Assembly: GCF_003047285.1 (NCBI RefSeq) | Contig: NZ_PZYX01000012.1 | Location: 60,776 to 124,775 of the forward strand | DNA: 64,000 nt | Source: Nocardioides allogilvus | GTDB taxonomy: Bacteria > Actinomycetota > Actinomycetes > Propionibacteriales > Nocardioidaceae | Direction of reading: 5' to 3' | In this document: in pieces, positions 50,697 to 59,331 of the stretch | Layout of the letters: every line of letters starts with the position of its first letter | Position numbering within the stretch: position 1 is the stretch's first letter | Program-made: the position numbers and the translations under genes | The notes under the pieces: model-generated | Seen by the model: the letters and a program-made list of their open reading frames with translations, nothing else | Databases searched by the model: none | Told to the model about the DNA's origin: nothing

Positions 50697-51632
50697 TCAG
50701 GCTGCAGCGAGGATGTCGATGACGAAGAACAACGTGTCCGTGCCCTTGATGCCGGCGTCCTTGTTGCCTTCCTCGCCGTAGCCGTCGGCCGGCGGGATGG
50801 ACAGGATGACGCGGGAGCCGACGGTCTTGCCGACGAGCGCCTTGTCCCAGCCGGCCACGACCTGGCCGACGCCGATCGGGAAGGACGCGGGGTCCGAGGA
50901 GAAGGACTCGTCGAAGGGCTGCTTCGCGTCGTAGACCTGGCCGAGGTAGTCGACGGCGATCGTCTGGCCGCTCTTCACGACCGGGCCGTCACCCTTGACC
51001 AGCGTGGTGTCGAGGAGGTTCTTGCTCGGCTTGTTGGCGTCCGCGAAGTCGAACCCGGTGACCACGCCGTCGGACTCGACGATCGACGGCGCCCACTTGG
51101 CGGGCTCGCGCTCCTCGCCGGAGGGCGCGTCGCCGACTCGGCCGAGCAGGTCGACCACGAAGACGAGACCGTCCTTGTTGCCGATGCCGAGCTGGGAGTT
51201 GCCGGCCTCGCCGAAGGCCTCCTCGGCCAGGCTCGCCACTGCGACACGGGAGCCGACCTTGTGGCCCTCGAGCGCCTTCTTGAACGGCTCGGAGACGTCG
51301 CCGACCAGCAGCTGCGGAGCCTCGGACTCGTAGCTGCTGTAGGCCTCTTCCTCGGTGAAGCCGTTGCCGATCCAGATGTGCGCGAGCGCACCGTCGCCCT
51401 CCTCGATGACCTCGCCGTCACCCTCGGTGACGACCTCGGTCTCGATGTCGTCGGGAGCGACCCGGCCTTCCCACTCGACCTTCGGGGCCTTGCCCACGTC
51501 TCCGGTGATCGTGACGTTGCCGAGGCCACCGGCCGAGCCGCTGTCGGCGTCGTCGGAGCCGCAGGCGCTCAGCGACAGGCTGGTGAGGACGAGGACGCCG
51601 CTGGCGGCGAGGAGGCGGGTGGTGCGAGACAC
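50697..51632 (-). CDS. FKBP-type peptidyl-prolyl isomerase lipoprotein
   Basis: A 311-residue lipoprotein. The signal peptide ends LSLSAC, and two FKBP-like halves follow. The second (GQTIAVDYLGQVYDAKQPFDESF ... VGQVVAGWDKALVGKTVGSRVILSIPPADGYG) has the full isomerase pattern; the first (GDGALAHIWIGNGFTEEEAY) is degenerate. It acts on proteins outside the membrane. It lies between pafA and pafB, which is common in Nocardioides-type genomes, and starts with GTG at 51632. Confidence 0.88.
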   Translation of the reverse strand: MSRTTRLLAASGVLVLTSLSLSACGSDDADSGSAGGLGNVTITGDVGKAPKVEWEGRVAPDDIETEVVTEGDGEVIEEGDGALAHIWIGNGFTEEEAYSSYESEAPQLLVGDVSEPFKKALEGHKVGSRVAVASLAEEAFGEAGNSQLGIGNKDGLVFVVDLLGRVGDAPSGEEREPAKWAPSIVESDGVVTGFDFADANKPSKNLLDTTLVKGDGPVVKSGQTIAVDYLGQVYDAKQPFDESFSSDPASFPIGVGQVVAGWDKALVGKTVGSRVILSIPPADGYGEEGNKDAGIKGTDTLFFVIDILAAA

Positions 51633-51708
51633 GTTGGGTCACCTAGTCGTTGGTTGGCAGGACAGCGCGGTCACCCTATCCGGCCCGCCTGTGACCCGGC
51701 TGAACGAC

Positions 51709-53070
51709 TCACATGCCATCGATGAGACGTTGCACGCGATCGTCGTAGGCCTTGAACGGGTCCTTGCACAGCACCGTGCGCTGGGCCTGGTCGTTGAGCT
51801 TGAGGTGCACCCAGTCGACGGTGAAGTCACGGCGGCGTTCCTGCGCCTTGCGGATGAACTCGCCACGGAGCCGGGCACGGGTGTTCTGCGGCGGCACGCT
51901 CTTGGCCTCGAAGATCTTCAGGTCGCTGGTGACACGGGCGACCGCGCCCCGCTTCTCCAGGAGGTAGTAGAGCCCCCGGTTGCGGTGGATGTCGTGGTAG
52001 GCGAGGTCGAGCTGCGCGATCCGCGGGTGGCCCATCGGCAAGCCGTGCTTGGCGCGGTAGCGCTCGATCAGCTTCCACTTGATCACCCAGTCGATCTCGC
52101 GGTCGACGAGGCCGAGGTCGTCGGACTCGATCGCCTTCAGGCCGCGCTCCCACAGGTCGAGGGCCTGCTCGATGAGCGGGGTGCTGATCTGGCGGCGGTC
52201 GACGAAGTCGCGGGCCTTGCCGAGGTATTCGGCCTGGATCTCCAGCGCACTGGCCTCACGGCCGTTGGCCAGGCGCACCTTGCGGCGCCCGGTCACGTCG
52301 TGGGAGATCTCCCGGATCGCGCGGATCGGGTTCTCCATCGTGAGGTCGCGCATCACCACGCCCTCCTCGATCATCCGCAGCACCAGGTCGCACGACGCGA
52401 CCTTGAGCATGGTCGTCGTCTCGCTCATGTTGGAGTCGCCGACGATGACGTGCAGGCGGCGGTACTTCTCGGCGTCCGCGTGCGGCTCGTCGCGGGTGTT
52501 GATGATCGGCCGGCTGCGGGTGGTCGCGCTCGAGACGCCCTCCCAGATGTGCTCGGCGCGTTGGGAGACGTTGTACGCCGCACCGCGGGGCGTCTGCGTG
52601 ACCTTCCCGGCCCCGACGATGATCTGGCGGGTCACCAGGAACGGGATCAGGACGTCGGCGAGCTTGCTGAACTCCCCGGCCCGCCCGACGAGGTAGTTCT
52701 CGTGGCAGCCGTAGGAGTTGCCGGCGGAGTCGGTGTTGTTCTTGAAGAGATAGATGTCGCCCGCGATGCCCTCGTCGTGGAGTCGCTGCTCGGCATCGAG
52801 GAGCAGCCCCTCGAGGATCCGCTCCCCCGCCTTGTCGTGGGTGACGAGGTCGACGATGTCGTCGCACTCGGGCGTCGCGTACTCAGGGTGGCTGCCGACG
52901 TCGAGGTAGAGCCGGGCGCCGTTGCGCAGGAAGACGTTGCTCGAGCGCCCCCAGCTCACCACCTTGCGGAACAGGTAGCGAGCGACCTCGTCCGGGCTCA
53001 GCCTGCGCTGGCCCTTGAACGTGCACGTGACGCCGTACTCGTTCTCGATACCGAAGATCCGCCGGTCCAT
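51709..53070 (-). CDS. pafA: Pup-protein ligase PafA
   Basis: A 453-residue glutamine-synthetase-like ligase. The start [20 protein letters not shown] has the metal-binding Glu pair, and [23 protein letters not shown] and [19 protein letters not shown] are PafA/Dop signatures. It forms an isopeptide bond between the C-terminal Glu of deamidated Pup and target lysines. It lacks the long loop after residue 25 that Dop has. Located downstream of prcBA and the EEP enzyme. Confidence 0.97.
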   Translation of the reverse strand: MDRRIFGIENEYGVTCTFKGQRRLSPDEVARYLFRKVVSWGRSSNVFLRNGARLYLDVGSHPEYATPECDDIVDLVTHDKAGERILEGLLLDAEQRLHDEGIAGDIYLFKNNTDSAGNSYGCHENYLVGRAGEFSKLADVLIPFLVTRQIIVGAGKVTQTPRGAAYNVSQRAEHIWEGVSSATTRSRPIINTRDEPHADAEKYRRLHVIVGDSNMSETTTMLKVASCDLVLRMIEEGVVMRDLTMENPIRAIREISHDVTGRRKVRLANGREASALEIQAEYLGKARDFVDRRQISTPLIEQALDLWERGLKAIESDDLGLVDREIDWVIKWKLIERYRAKHGLPMGHPRIAQLDLAYHDIHRNRGLYYLLEKRGAVARVTSDLKIFEAKSVPPQNTRARLRGEFIRKAQERRRDFTVDWVHLKLNDQAQRTVLCKDPFKAYDDRVQRLIDGM

Positions 53071-53079
53071 GAGTCCACC

Positions 53080-53820
53080 CTACGGGTCCGAGGGCAACCT
53101 GAGGTCGAGTCGCAGAGCCGAATGATCGGTGTGTCCCGAGACCCTCGAAGAGTGCTCGAGCACGCAGTCGACGACACGGGGCGCCAGGTCTGCGCTGACG
53201 AAGGCATGGTCGTAGCGGCACCCGACACCGGAGTGGTCCACCCAGCTCACCTCCGGGCCGACTCCGTGCGCGTCCACGAACCCGTGGGCCTCGCTCAACC
53301 GGTGGTAGAACGCCGTCTCCTCCGGCAGGACGTGTGGGAGCGGATCGCCATGGCCGGGGGCGACGACGTTCAGGTCGCCGATCAGGACGCACGGCTCGGG
53401 CACGTCCAGCGTGCCGAGCGCGAGGTCCAGCTCTGCCAGCCAGTCGCGCTTGCGGCGGCGCTGCGTGGCGCTGGAGTAGCGGACCGGGTCGCTGGCCGCG
53501 CCGTACACCCCGAGCACGAGGAGCCCCTGCCACCTCGCAGGAAGCAGGCGCCCAGGAAACGAGGGGGGAACCGCGACGTCGGGGGCCGGCTCGAGGGTGC
53601 CCCGGCGGGCGACGAGGAGCACGCCGTAGTCGTCGCAACCGCTGGCGAGCACGGAGTGCCCTGCCTCCCGGCACACCTGCGCGATCAGCTCGGAGCCACC
53701 GCCGCGGGCGACCTCGGTGAGGACCAGCAGGTCCACGGGCCGGTGCCACAGCCACTCGAGCAGCCCAGCAGCCCGCTCACGCGTGGGTCGGGCGACGTTG
53801 AGCGTGAGCAGGCCGACCAC
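53080..53820 (-). CDS. Endonuclease/exonuclease/phosphatase-family enzyme
   Basis: A 246-residue EEP-fold protein. The motifs appear in order: LTLNVARPT (Asn), EVARGGGSEL (Glu), GDLNVVAPGHGDP (Asp-x-Asn), SWVDHSGVGCRYDHAFVS and SGHTDHSALRLD (Asp-His). It is expected to be a metal-dependent phosphodiesterase or nuclease. GTG 53820 is 1 nt from the prcA stop, which makes it part of the proteasome transcript between prcA and pafA. The role there is unknown. Confidence 0.85.
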   Translation of the reverse strand: MVGLLTLNVARPTRERAAGLLEWLWHRPVDLLVLTEVARGGGSELIAQVCREAGHSVLASGCDDYGVLLVARRGTLEPAPDVAVPPSFPGRLLPARWQGLLVLGVYGAASDPVRYSSATQRRRKRDWLAELDLALGTLDVPEPCVLIGDLNVVAPGHGDPLPHVLPEETAFYHRLSEAHGFVDAHGVGPEVSWVDHSGVGCRYDHAFVSADLAPRVVDCVLEHSSRVSGHTDHSALRLDLRLPSDP

Positions 53821-53821
53821 G

Positions 53822-54835
53822 TCAGGGCAGCGGGTTGCCCGGGTCGCCGGGCGGTGTCCCGGGAGCCGGCGGCTGCGACGGGTCCGGGATCGGCGGCTGG
53901 GGAGCCGGCGGGGGCGCGACCGGCGGGTCGGTCGGCGGCGCCGTCGGCGGTGCGGTCGGGGGTGCCGTCGGCGGGGGCACGTGGTGCTCGGTCGGCTCAC
54001 CGCTCATCGGGTTCTCGAGCGGCGGCACTCCCCCGCTCACCTGGTCGGTGGGGTCGCCGGGGTCGTCGGTGACCGGTGCGGACGGGGGCGTCGCCCCTGC
54101 GGTGTCGTCGCCCTGCGGCACGTCGGGCTGCTCCGGACCGCGATCGCCCAAGATCTCGACGAGCCGGGTCTCGCGCAGCCGCACGAACTTCCGCGGCTGG
54201 GTGCGGGTGCGGTCGAGGATGGCCACCTCGAGGTCGTCGACCGGGATCACGCGGTCGCCGGCGTCGGTGTGGCCCAGCGCGGCCACGGCGACGTGCAGGG
54301 CATCCTCGAGGGTCGAGCCCTCGACGTAGTGCTCCTTGAGGTGGGTGGCCACGGTGTCCGCGGCACCGCCCATCACGGCGAAGCCGTGCTCGTCGGCGAC
54401 CTGGCCGTCGTAGGTCAGGCGGTAGAGCTGGTCGTCGGCCGGTGTGTCGCCCACCTCTGCCACGAAGATCTCCACCTCGTAGGGCTTCTCGCCACCACTG
54501 GAGAAGATCGTGCCGAGCGTCTGGGCATAGGCGTTGGCCAGCCCGCGGCCGGTGACGTCGCGGCGGTCGTAGGCGTAGCCGCGCATGTCGGCCAGCCGCA
54601 CGCCGGCGATGCGCAGGTTCTCGAACTCGTTGTAGCGACCGACCGCGGCGAACGCGATCCGGTCATAGATCTCCGAGACCTTGTGCAACGCCTGGGACGG
54701 GTTCTCCGAGACGAACAGGATGCCGTCGGCGTACTGGATGGCGACGACCGAGCGACCGCGCGCGATGCCCTTGCGCGCGAAGTCCGCACGGTCCTTCATC
54801 AGCTGTTCGGGCGAGACGTAGAAAGGGGTGCTCAT
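53822..54835 (-). CDS. prcA: Proteasome subunit alpha with long proline-rich tail
   Basis: A 337-residue alpha subunit. The start [20 protein letters not shown] and the core ending near residue 230 ([16 protein letters not shown]) are standard PrcA. The final 105 residues are unusual: Pro/Thr/Ala/Gly-rich, with a PPTA repeat and no hydrophobic core. Mycobacterial PrcA is about 248 residues. The alpha ring gates the chamber and docks Mpa; the tail could reach the ring's outside. The gene follows prcB by 11 nt. Confidence 0.96.
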   Translation of the reverse strand: MSTPFYVSPEQLMKDRADFARKGIARGRSVVAIQYADGILFVSENPSQALHKVSEIYDRIAFAAVGRYNEFENLRIAGVRLADMRGYAYDRRDVTGRGLANAYAQTLGTIFSSGGEKPYEVEIFVAEVGDTPADDQLYRLTYDGQVADEHGFAVMGGAADTVATHLKEHYVEGSTLEDALHVAVAALGHTDAGDRVIPVDDLEVAILDRTRTQPRKFVRLRETRLVEILGDRGPEQPDVPQGDDTAGATPPSAPVTDDPGDPTDQVSGGVPPLENPMSGEPTEHHVPPPTAPPTAPPTAPPTDPPVAPPPAPQPPIPDPSQPPAPGTPPGDPGNPLP

Positions 54836-54846
54836 GGGTGCGGTCC

Positions 54847-55677
54847 TCAGATCAGGGCGGCAGCAGGGCCGTCGGGGCGCTGCATGCGGGCGGCGAGCAT
54901 GCGGTCGGCGATGTCGGCGACTTCGGCGTCCGCGACGCGGTAGCCACCGTCCGCGGTGATCACGTGCACGACCGGGAAGATGCGGCGCGTCAGGTCGGGG
55001 CCTCCGGTCGCGGAGTCGTCGTCGGCAGCGTCGTAGAGCGCCTGGAGGACGGCGGTCACGCAGCCCTCGGCGGAGAGGTCCTCGCGATAGACCTTCTTCA
55101 GCGAGCCGCGGGCGAACAGCGAGCCCGAGCCGACACTGTGGAAGGAGGTCTCCTCGTAGCGGCCGCCGGTCACGTCGTAGCTGAAGATGCGACCCTGGTC
55201 GGTGTTGAGGTCGTAGCCCGCGAACAGCGGCACCACGGACAGGCCCTGCATGGCCATCCCGAGGTTGGCGCGGATGAGCGCGGCGAGACGGTTGGCCTTG
55301 CCGTCCATCGAGAGCGTGGTGCCCTCGATCTTCTCGTAGTGCTCGAGCTCGGTCTGGAACAGGCGCACCATCTCGACGGCCAGGCCGGCGGTGCCGGCGA
55401 TGCCGACGACGGAGTACTCATCGGCCGGGAAGACCTTCTCGATGTCGCGCTGGGCGATGATGTTGCCCATCGTGGCGCGGCGATCACCCGCCATCACCAC
55501 GCCGCCGGGGAACGTCGCCGCGACGATGGTGGTGCCGTGGGGCGCCAGGTCGCCGGCGTTGCCGGAGGGTACGGCGCGGCGCGAGGGCAGCAGGTCAGGG
55601 GCCTGGACGGCGAGGAAGTCGCTGAAGGACGAGGAGCCCGGCATCAGGTAGGCAGCGGGCAGGCGCGGATCGCTCAC
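54847..55677 (-). CDS. prcB: Proteasome subunit beta
   Basis: A 276-residue catalytic subunit with a propeptide of about 48 residues. The sequence ...[27 protein letters not shown] places the active-site Thr at residue 49, right after Gly. Lys in the conserved [20 protein letters not shown] region is present. It supplies the peptide-bond-cleaving sites of the 20S proteasome. The start overlaps the pup stop by 4 nt. The order pup-prcB-prcA matches mycobacteria. Confidence 0.97.
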   Translation of the reverse strand: MSDPRLPAAYLMPGSSSFSDFLAVQAPDLLPSRRAVPSGNAGDLAPHGTTIVAATFPGGVVMAGDRRATMGNIIAQRDIEKVFPADEYSVVGIAGTAGLAVEMVRLFQTELEHYEKIEGTTLSMDGKANRLAALIRANLGMAMQGLSVVPLFAGYDLNTDQGRIFSYDVTGGRYEETSFHSVGSGSLFARGSLKKVYREDLSAEGCVTAVLQALYDAADDDSATGGPDLTRRIFPVVHVITADGGYRVADAEVADIADRMLAARMQRPDGPAAALI

Positions 55678-55871
55678 TGGCCACCCTTCTGGATGAACGA
55701 CTTCACGAAGTCCTCGGCGTTGGTCTCGAGCACGTCGTCGATCTCGTCGAGGATGGCGTCGACGTCGTCGTCGATGACCTCCTTGCGCTCGGCAACGTCG
55801 GTCTCGACGACCTCGTCGGTCGCCGTCTCGTCCTGGGTGGACTTGCGCGGTTGCTTCTGTTCCTGGGCCAT
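55674..55871 (-). CDS. pup: Prokaryotic ubiquitin-like protein Pup
   Basis: A 65-residue protein, ending in GGQ. The C-terminal Gln must be deamidated to Glu by Dop before ligation. The acidic helix [21 protein letters not shown] binds the Mpa coiled coils. ATG 55871 starts [13 protein letters not shown]; longer in-frame starts are not supported. It is the first gene of the pup-prcB-prcA transcript. Dop is encoded upstream on the same strand, separated by about 600 bp holding repeats. Confidence 0.97.
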   Translation of the reverse strand: MAQEQKQPRKSTQDETATDEVVETDVAERKEVIDDDVDAILDEIDDVLETNAEDFVKSFIQKGGQ

Positions 55872-55943
55872 GTCTCCGACCCTATCCACAAATGGAAACC
55901 GCGCACGCGAACCGCCCACCGGAGGCCACGCGGGCTTGTCGGG

Positions 55944-55979
55944 GGTTGAGGAAGGCGCGCTAGCGCGCGTCACGAAACC
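55944..55979. repeat. Long inverted repeat centred on GCGCGCTAGCGCGC
   Basis: A perfect 14-bp palindrome at 55955-55968 lies inside an imperfect 36-bp dyad (GGTT at 55944-55947 and AACC at 55976-55979). It sits about 75 bp upstream of the pup start. Such CTAG-centred dyads may recur in this genome, but only one is seen here. It may act as operator or repeat element. Confidence 0.5.
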
Positions 55980-56050
55980 GAAGACTTGGCGGGGTTGTCC
56001 ACACGTCCTGGCTGGCGTGATTCGATCCGTCGAAACGTGGTGACTCTCGA

Positions 56051-56300
56051 CATGCGCCCTACGCCTACATGCTCCGCTGCTCCGACGGCACCTACTACGT
56101 CGGCAGCACCTGGGACCCCGAGCACACGTCAATCAGCACAACGGCGACGAAGGGGCGGCCTACACGCGCCGTCAGCGGCCCGTGGAACTCGTCTGGTCTG
56201 CCGAGTTCCAGCGCATCGACGAGGCGTTCGCGTGGGAGAAGCAGGCGCTGCGGATGCTCGCGAGCCCTGCTCGCGGATCCGACCAAGGTTCGAGGGGTTT
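56051..56300 (+). pseudogene. Decayed GIY-YIG nuclease gene
   Basis: In one frame, HAPYAYMLRCSDGTYYVGSTWD (56051-56116) is a GIY-YIG N-terminus (GTY...YVG). The next part, VNQHNGDEGAAYTRRQRPVELVWSAEFQRIDEAFAWEKQ, continues in another frame from 56128, so a 1-nt deletion near 56120 breaks the gene. A second lesion near 56245-56262 removes the usual GWSRAKREAL segment. No clean start codon remains. A hairpin repeat (copy C) follows directly. Confidence 0.75.
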
Positions 56301-56315
56301 TCGTGGGGTTCTGGT

Positions 56316-56417
56316 GTGTTGCAACACCCAGGATGGTTCGATTCCCCCGCCTATGCGGGGGAACCAAACGTTCCTGAGGGTTCCAGCCATCAGCGGCTAC
56401 CAGGCCTGGAGGGCGGC
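56316..56417 (-). repeat. Hairpin repeat, copy C (GTTGCAAC + stem-loop + 24-mer)
   Basis: GTGTTGCAACAC at 56316-56327 is followed by a 9-bp stem (TTCCCCCGC at 56342-56350 with 56355-56363). A 24-bp block at 56394-56417 is the exact reverse complement of the block at 40651-40674. Read toward lower coordinates, it has the same order as copy A and follows the dop stop by about 60 nt. The hairpin arms differ from copies A and B. Confidence 0.85.
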
Positions 56418-56479
56418 TGTACTGCGACTCCGCCGAACCTGGTCCTCAAGCTCCGAGGGCTGGCGCGCTCCAGACTCGG

Positions 56480-57991
56480 TCAGCGGGCAGTGAGGCGGTT
56501 GACGAGCTGGAGGGCGGTGTCGCACTCGTCGAGCAGCGCACCGACGTGGGCCTTGCTGCCGCGCAGCGGGTCGATCGTCGGGACGCGCTGGAGCGACTCG
56601 CGGCCGGGCAGGTCGAAGATCACCGAGTCCCACGAAGCGGCGGCGACGTTGGCGGAGTACTTCTCCAGGCAGCGCCCGCGGAAGTAGGCCCGCGTGTCCT
56701 CCGGCGGGTCGTGCATGGCTTGCTCCACCGAGGCGTCGTCCAGCAGCCGCTCGATCCGGCCTGCGGCGACGAGCTTGGCGTAGAGCCCCTTCTCGGGACG
56801 GATGTCGCTGTACTGCAGGTCGATGAGGTGCAGCTTCGCGTCGTCCCAGTCGAGGCCGTCGCGGTCGCGGTACTGCTGCAGGAGCTTGAGCTTGGCGACC
56901 CAGTCGAGCTCGCGCGCGCACTGCATGGGGTCGTGCTCGAGCCGGGTCAGCACCGACTCCCAGCGGGCGAGCACGTCGATCGTCTGGGCGTCCGCGTCGT
57001 CGCCCAGCCGGTCGTCGACGAACTTCCGGGCCAGGTCCAGGTATTCCATCTGGAGCTGGACGGCCGTCATCGTGCGGCCGTCGTGCATCGTCAGCAGGTG
57101 CTTGAGCGTGGGGTCGTGCGACACAGCGCGCAGCGACGCCACCGAGCCCGACACGGCCAGGTCGGTGGTGATGAAGCGGTCCTCGATCATCGCGAGCACC
57201 AGCGCGGTGGTCCCGACCTTGAGGTAGGTCGACACCTCGGACAGGTTGGCGTCGCCGATGATCACGTGCAGCCGGCGATACTTCTCCGGGTCGGCGTGCG
57301 GCTCGTCGCGGGTGTTGATGATCGGGCGCTTGAGCGTCGTCTCCAGCCCGACCTCGACCTCGAAGAAGTCGGCGCGCTGGCTGACCTGGAAGCCGTGCTC
57401 GTGCCCGTCCTGCCCGATCCCGACGCGACCCGCACCGCACACGACCTGGCGGCTGACGAAGAAGGGCGTCAGGTGGCGCACGATGTCGGCGAAGGGCGTC
57501 GAGCGCCGCATGAGGTAGTTCTCGTGGGCGCCGTAGGAGGCGCCCTTGTTGTCGGTGTTGTTCTTGTAGAGCACGATCGGCGCGGCGTTCGGCACCTGCG
57601 AGGCCAGCCGCTGCGCATCGAGCATCACCTGCTCCCCCGCCTTGTCCCACCTGACGATGTCGAGGGGCGAGGTGACCTCGGGCGTGGAGTACTCCGGGTG
57701 TGCGTGGTCGACGTACAACCGGGCACCGTTGGTGAGGATGACGTTGGCGAGGCCGAGGTCCTCGTCGGTGAGCTGGCTGGCATCGGCGACCTGTCGCGAC
57801 ATGTCGAAGCCGCGGGCGTCGCGCAGCGGCGACTCCTCCTCGAAGTCCCAGCGCGCGCGCCGCGCCTTGACCGTCGAGGAGGCGTAGGCGTTGACGACCT
57901 GCGACGAGGCGACCATGGGGTTGGCAAGGGGAAGTCCCTGCACCGAGATGCCGTACTCGACCTCGGTGCCCATCACCCGACGTACGCTCAT
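56480..57991 (-). CDS. dop: Depupylase/deamidase Dop
   Basis: A 503-residue PafA homologue. The start [17 protein letters not shown] has the metal Glu residues; a Dop-specific loop (about residues 30-60, [20 protein letters not shown]) separates it from Paf[20 protein letters not shown] is shared. It deamidates Pup's terminal Gln and removes Pup from substrates. The ATG at 57991 lies only 3 nt from the divergent methyltransferase start at 57995. Confidence 0.97.
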   Translation of the reverse strand: MSVRRVMGTEVEYGISVQGLPLANPMVASSQVVNAYASSTVKARRARWDFEEESPLRDARGFDMSRQVADASQLTDEDLGLANVILTNGARLYVDHAHPEYSTPEVTSPLDIVRWDKAGEQVMLDAQRLASQVPNAAPIVLYKNNTDNKGASYGAHENYLMRRSTPFADIVRHLTPFFVSRQVVCGAGRVGIGQDGHEHGFQVSQRADFFEVEVGLETTLKRPIINTRDEPHADPEKYRRLHVIIGDANLSEVSTYLKVGTTALVLAMIEDRFITTDLAVSGSVASLRAVSHDPTLKHLLTMHDGRTMTAVQLQMEYLDLARKFVDDRLGDDADAQTIDVLARWESVLTRLEHDPMQCARELDWVAKLKLLQQYRDRDGLDWDDAKLHLIDLQYSDIRPEKGLYAKLVAAGRIERLLDDASVEQAMHDPPEDTRAYFRGRCLEKYSANVAAASWDSVIFDLPGRESLQRVPTIDPLRGSKAHVGALLDECDTALQLVNRLTAR

Positions 57992-57994
57992 GCC

Positions 57995-58624
57995 ATGAGC
58001 CTACGGCTGTGGGACGAACACGTGGTGCCGCGACTGGCCGATGCCTCGCTGAAGGGCCACGAGATCGGCGAGCTGCGCGGCCAGGTGTGTGCCGAGCTGA
58101 CCGGCCGAGTCCTCGAGATCGGCTTCGGTTCCGGCCTCAACATCCGCTGGTATCCGCCGTCCGTGACCTCCGTGAGCGCCGTGGAGCCCTCGGATGTCGG
58201 ATGGGGGCTCTCGCAGAAGCGGCGCCGGCGCAGCGCCGTACCCATCGAGCGCGCGGGTCTCGACGGACAGCACCTCGACCTGCCCGACGGCAGCCACGAC
58301 AGCGCCCTGGTGACCTTCAGCCTCTGCACGATCCCCGACCCGGCGCTGGCGCTCCGGGAGGTACGGCGTGTGGTCGGCCCGGCAGGACGGCTGCACTTCC
58401 TCGAGCACGGGCTCGCCCCCGACCCCGGCGTCCAGCGCTGGCAGCGACGCTGCGAGCCCTGGGAACGTCGACTGGCCGGAGGTTGTCACCTGACCCGGGA
58501 CGCGCCGGCGCTGATCGAGGCCAACGGCTGGGAGATCGAGAGCCTGGAGGCGTTCTACCTGCCCGGCCCCGCGATCGCGCGGCCGTGGACCCATCTGTCG
58601 GCCGGTGTCGCCCGCTCAGCCTGA
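57995..58624 (+). CDS. Class I SAM-dependent methyltransferase
   Basis: A 209-residue methyltransferase. [19 protein letters not shown] is motif I, and [39 protein letters not shown] are motifs II-III, as in UbiE/COQ5-like small-molecule methyltransferases. The substrate is unknown. It begins 3 nt from the divergent dop start, so both leaders overlap opposite coding DNA. Its end overlaps the convergent acyltransferase gene by 9 nt. It is the only plus-strand gene inside the proteasome neighbourhood. Confidence 0.88.
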   Translation: MSLRLWDEHVVPRLADASLKGHEIGELRGQVCAELTGRVLEIGFGSGLNIRWYPPSVTSVSAVEPSDVGWGLSQKRRRRSAVPIERAGLDGQHLDLPDGSHDSALVTFSLCTIPDPALALREVRRVVGPAGRLHFLEHGLAPDPGVQRWQRRCEPWERRLAGGCHLTRDAPALIEANGWEIESLEAFYLPGPAIARPWTHLSAGVARSA

Positions 58625-59203
58625 AGCCTTGTCCTCTTCGCGCAACCGCGGTTCGGTGGTGAGCTCGGGCCGGATGCCGCGCTTGTCGGCGTAGAACTCC
58701 CGGACACGGTCCATGTCGGCCTTGACGTCGCCGGTCAGCTCGAACGTCGGCCCCCAGCCCACCGTGCGCGAGACGCTGTCGATGTAGGCGAGAGTGACGG
58801 GGATCCCGGTCTTCTGGGAGATGCGGTAGAAGCCGGACTTCCAGTAGTCGGACTTGCTGCGCGTGCCCTCGGCCGCGAGGCCCAGCAGGAACGACTCCTC
58901 GACCTCGGCCTCGGCCAGCAGCGTGTTGATCGTCTCGGTCGGGTCGGACCTGTCCAGGGCAACGGCCCCGGTGGAGCGCAGGATCGGGCCGAGGATGCCC
59001 TTGAAGAACTCCTTCTTCACCAGCAGCCGGATCTGCACCTGGCTGTCCCAGGCCAGCAGCATGGTGAGGACCCAGTCCCAGTTGGACGTGTGGGGTGCGC
59101 CGACGAGGATGCCGCGCTGCGGCACCTGTCCGGCGGTGCGCCAGCGGAAGAGACGGAGCAGGACGCGCGCCAGCGTGCGTCGGACCAGGAAGTGACGGCT
59201 CAT
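58616..59203 (-). CDS. 1-acylglycerol-3-phosphate acyltransferase-like (PlsC family)
   Basis: A 195-residue acyltransferase. GAPHTSNWDWVLTMLLAW has the HX4D catalytic motif, FFKGILGPILRSTGAVALDR is motif II-like, and GLAAEGTRSKSDYWKSGFYRIS is the EGTRS motif. It transfers an acyl chain to a lipid acceptor at the membrane, but the branch resembles small uncharacterised PlsC-like proteins, so the exact lipid is open. It lies downstream of the membrane peptide and mpa on the same strand. Confidence 0.88.
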   Translation of the reverse strand: MSRHFLVRRTLARVLLRLFRWRTAGQVPQRGILVGAPHTSNWDWVLTMLLAWDSQVQIRLLVKKEFFKGILGPILRSTGAVALDRSDPTETINTLLAEAEVEESFLLGLAAEGTRSKSDYWKSGFYRISQKTGIPVTLAYIDSVSRTVGWGPTFELTGDVKADMDRVREFYADKRGIRPELTTEPRLREEDKASG

Positions 59204-59237
59204 GCGCGCACTTTAGAGCCGCACCCACCGGGTCGGG

Positions 59238-59312
59238 TCAGCGGCTCCGCAGCTTTCCGAGGACGGCCAGGACGACGAGCACGATGACGACGATGACGAG
59301 GATCTTGATCAT
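59238..59312 (-). CDS. 24-residue membrane peptide
   Basis: ATG 59312 opens 24 codons: Met, Ile, Lys, then about 15 Val/Ile/Leu/Ala residues, ending with Gly-Lys-Leu-Arg-Ser-Arg and TGA. This is a single transmembrane helix with a basic C-terminus. A purine-rich AAAGAAGAA lies upstream. It starts 19 nt past the mpa stop and ends 34 nt before the acyltransferase start, so it is probably co-transcribed with both. It is too small for ordinary gene calls. Identity is unknown. Confidence 0.6.
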   Translation of the reverse strand: MIKILVIVVIVLVVLAVLGKLRSR

Positions 59313-59331
59313 CAGGTTCTTCTTTCGTTGG

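Noticed and set aside
51355..54072. Plus-strand open frame of 905 codons
   Set aside because: It runs antisense across the FKBP, pafA, EEP and prcA genes, each clearly coding on minus. Composition is shadow-like.
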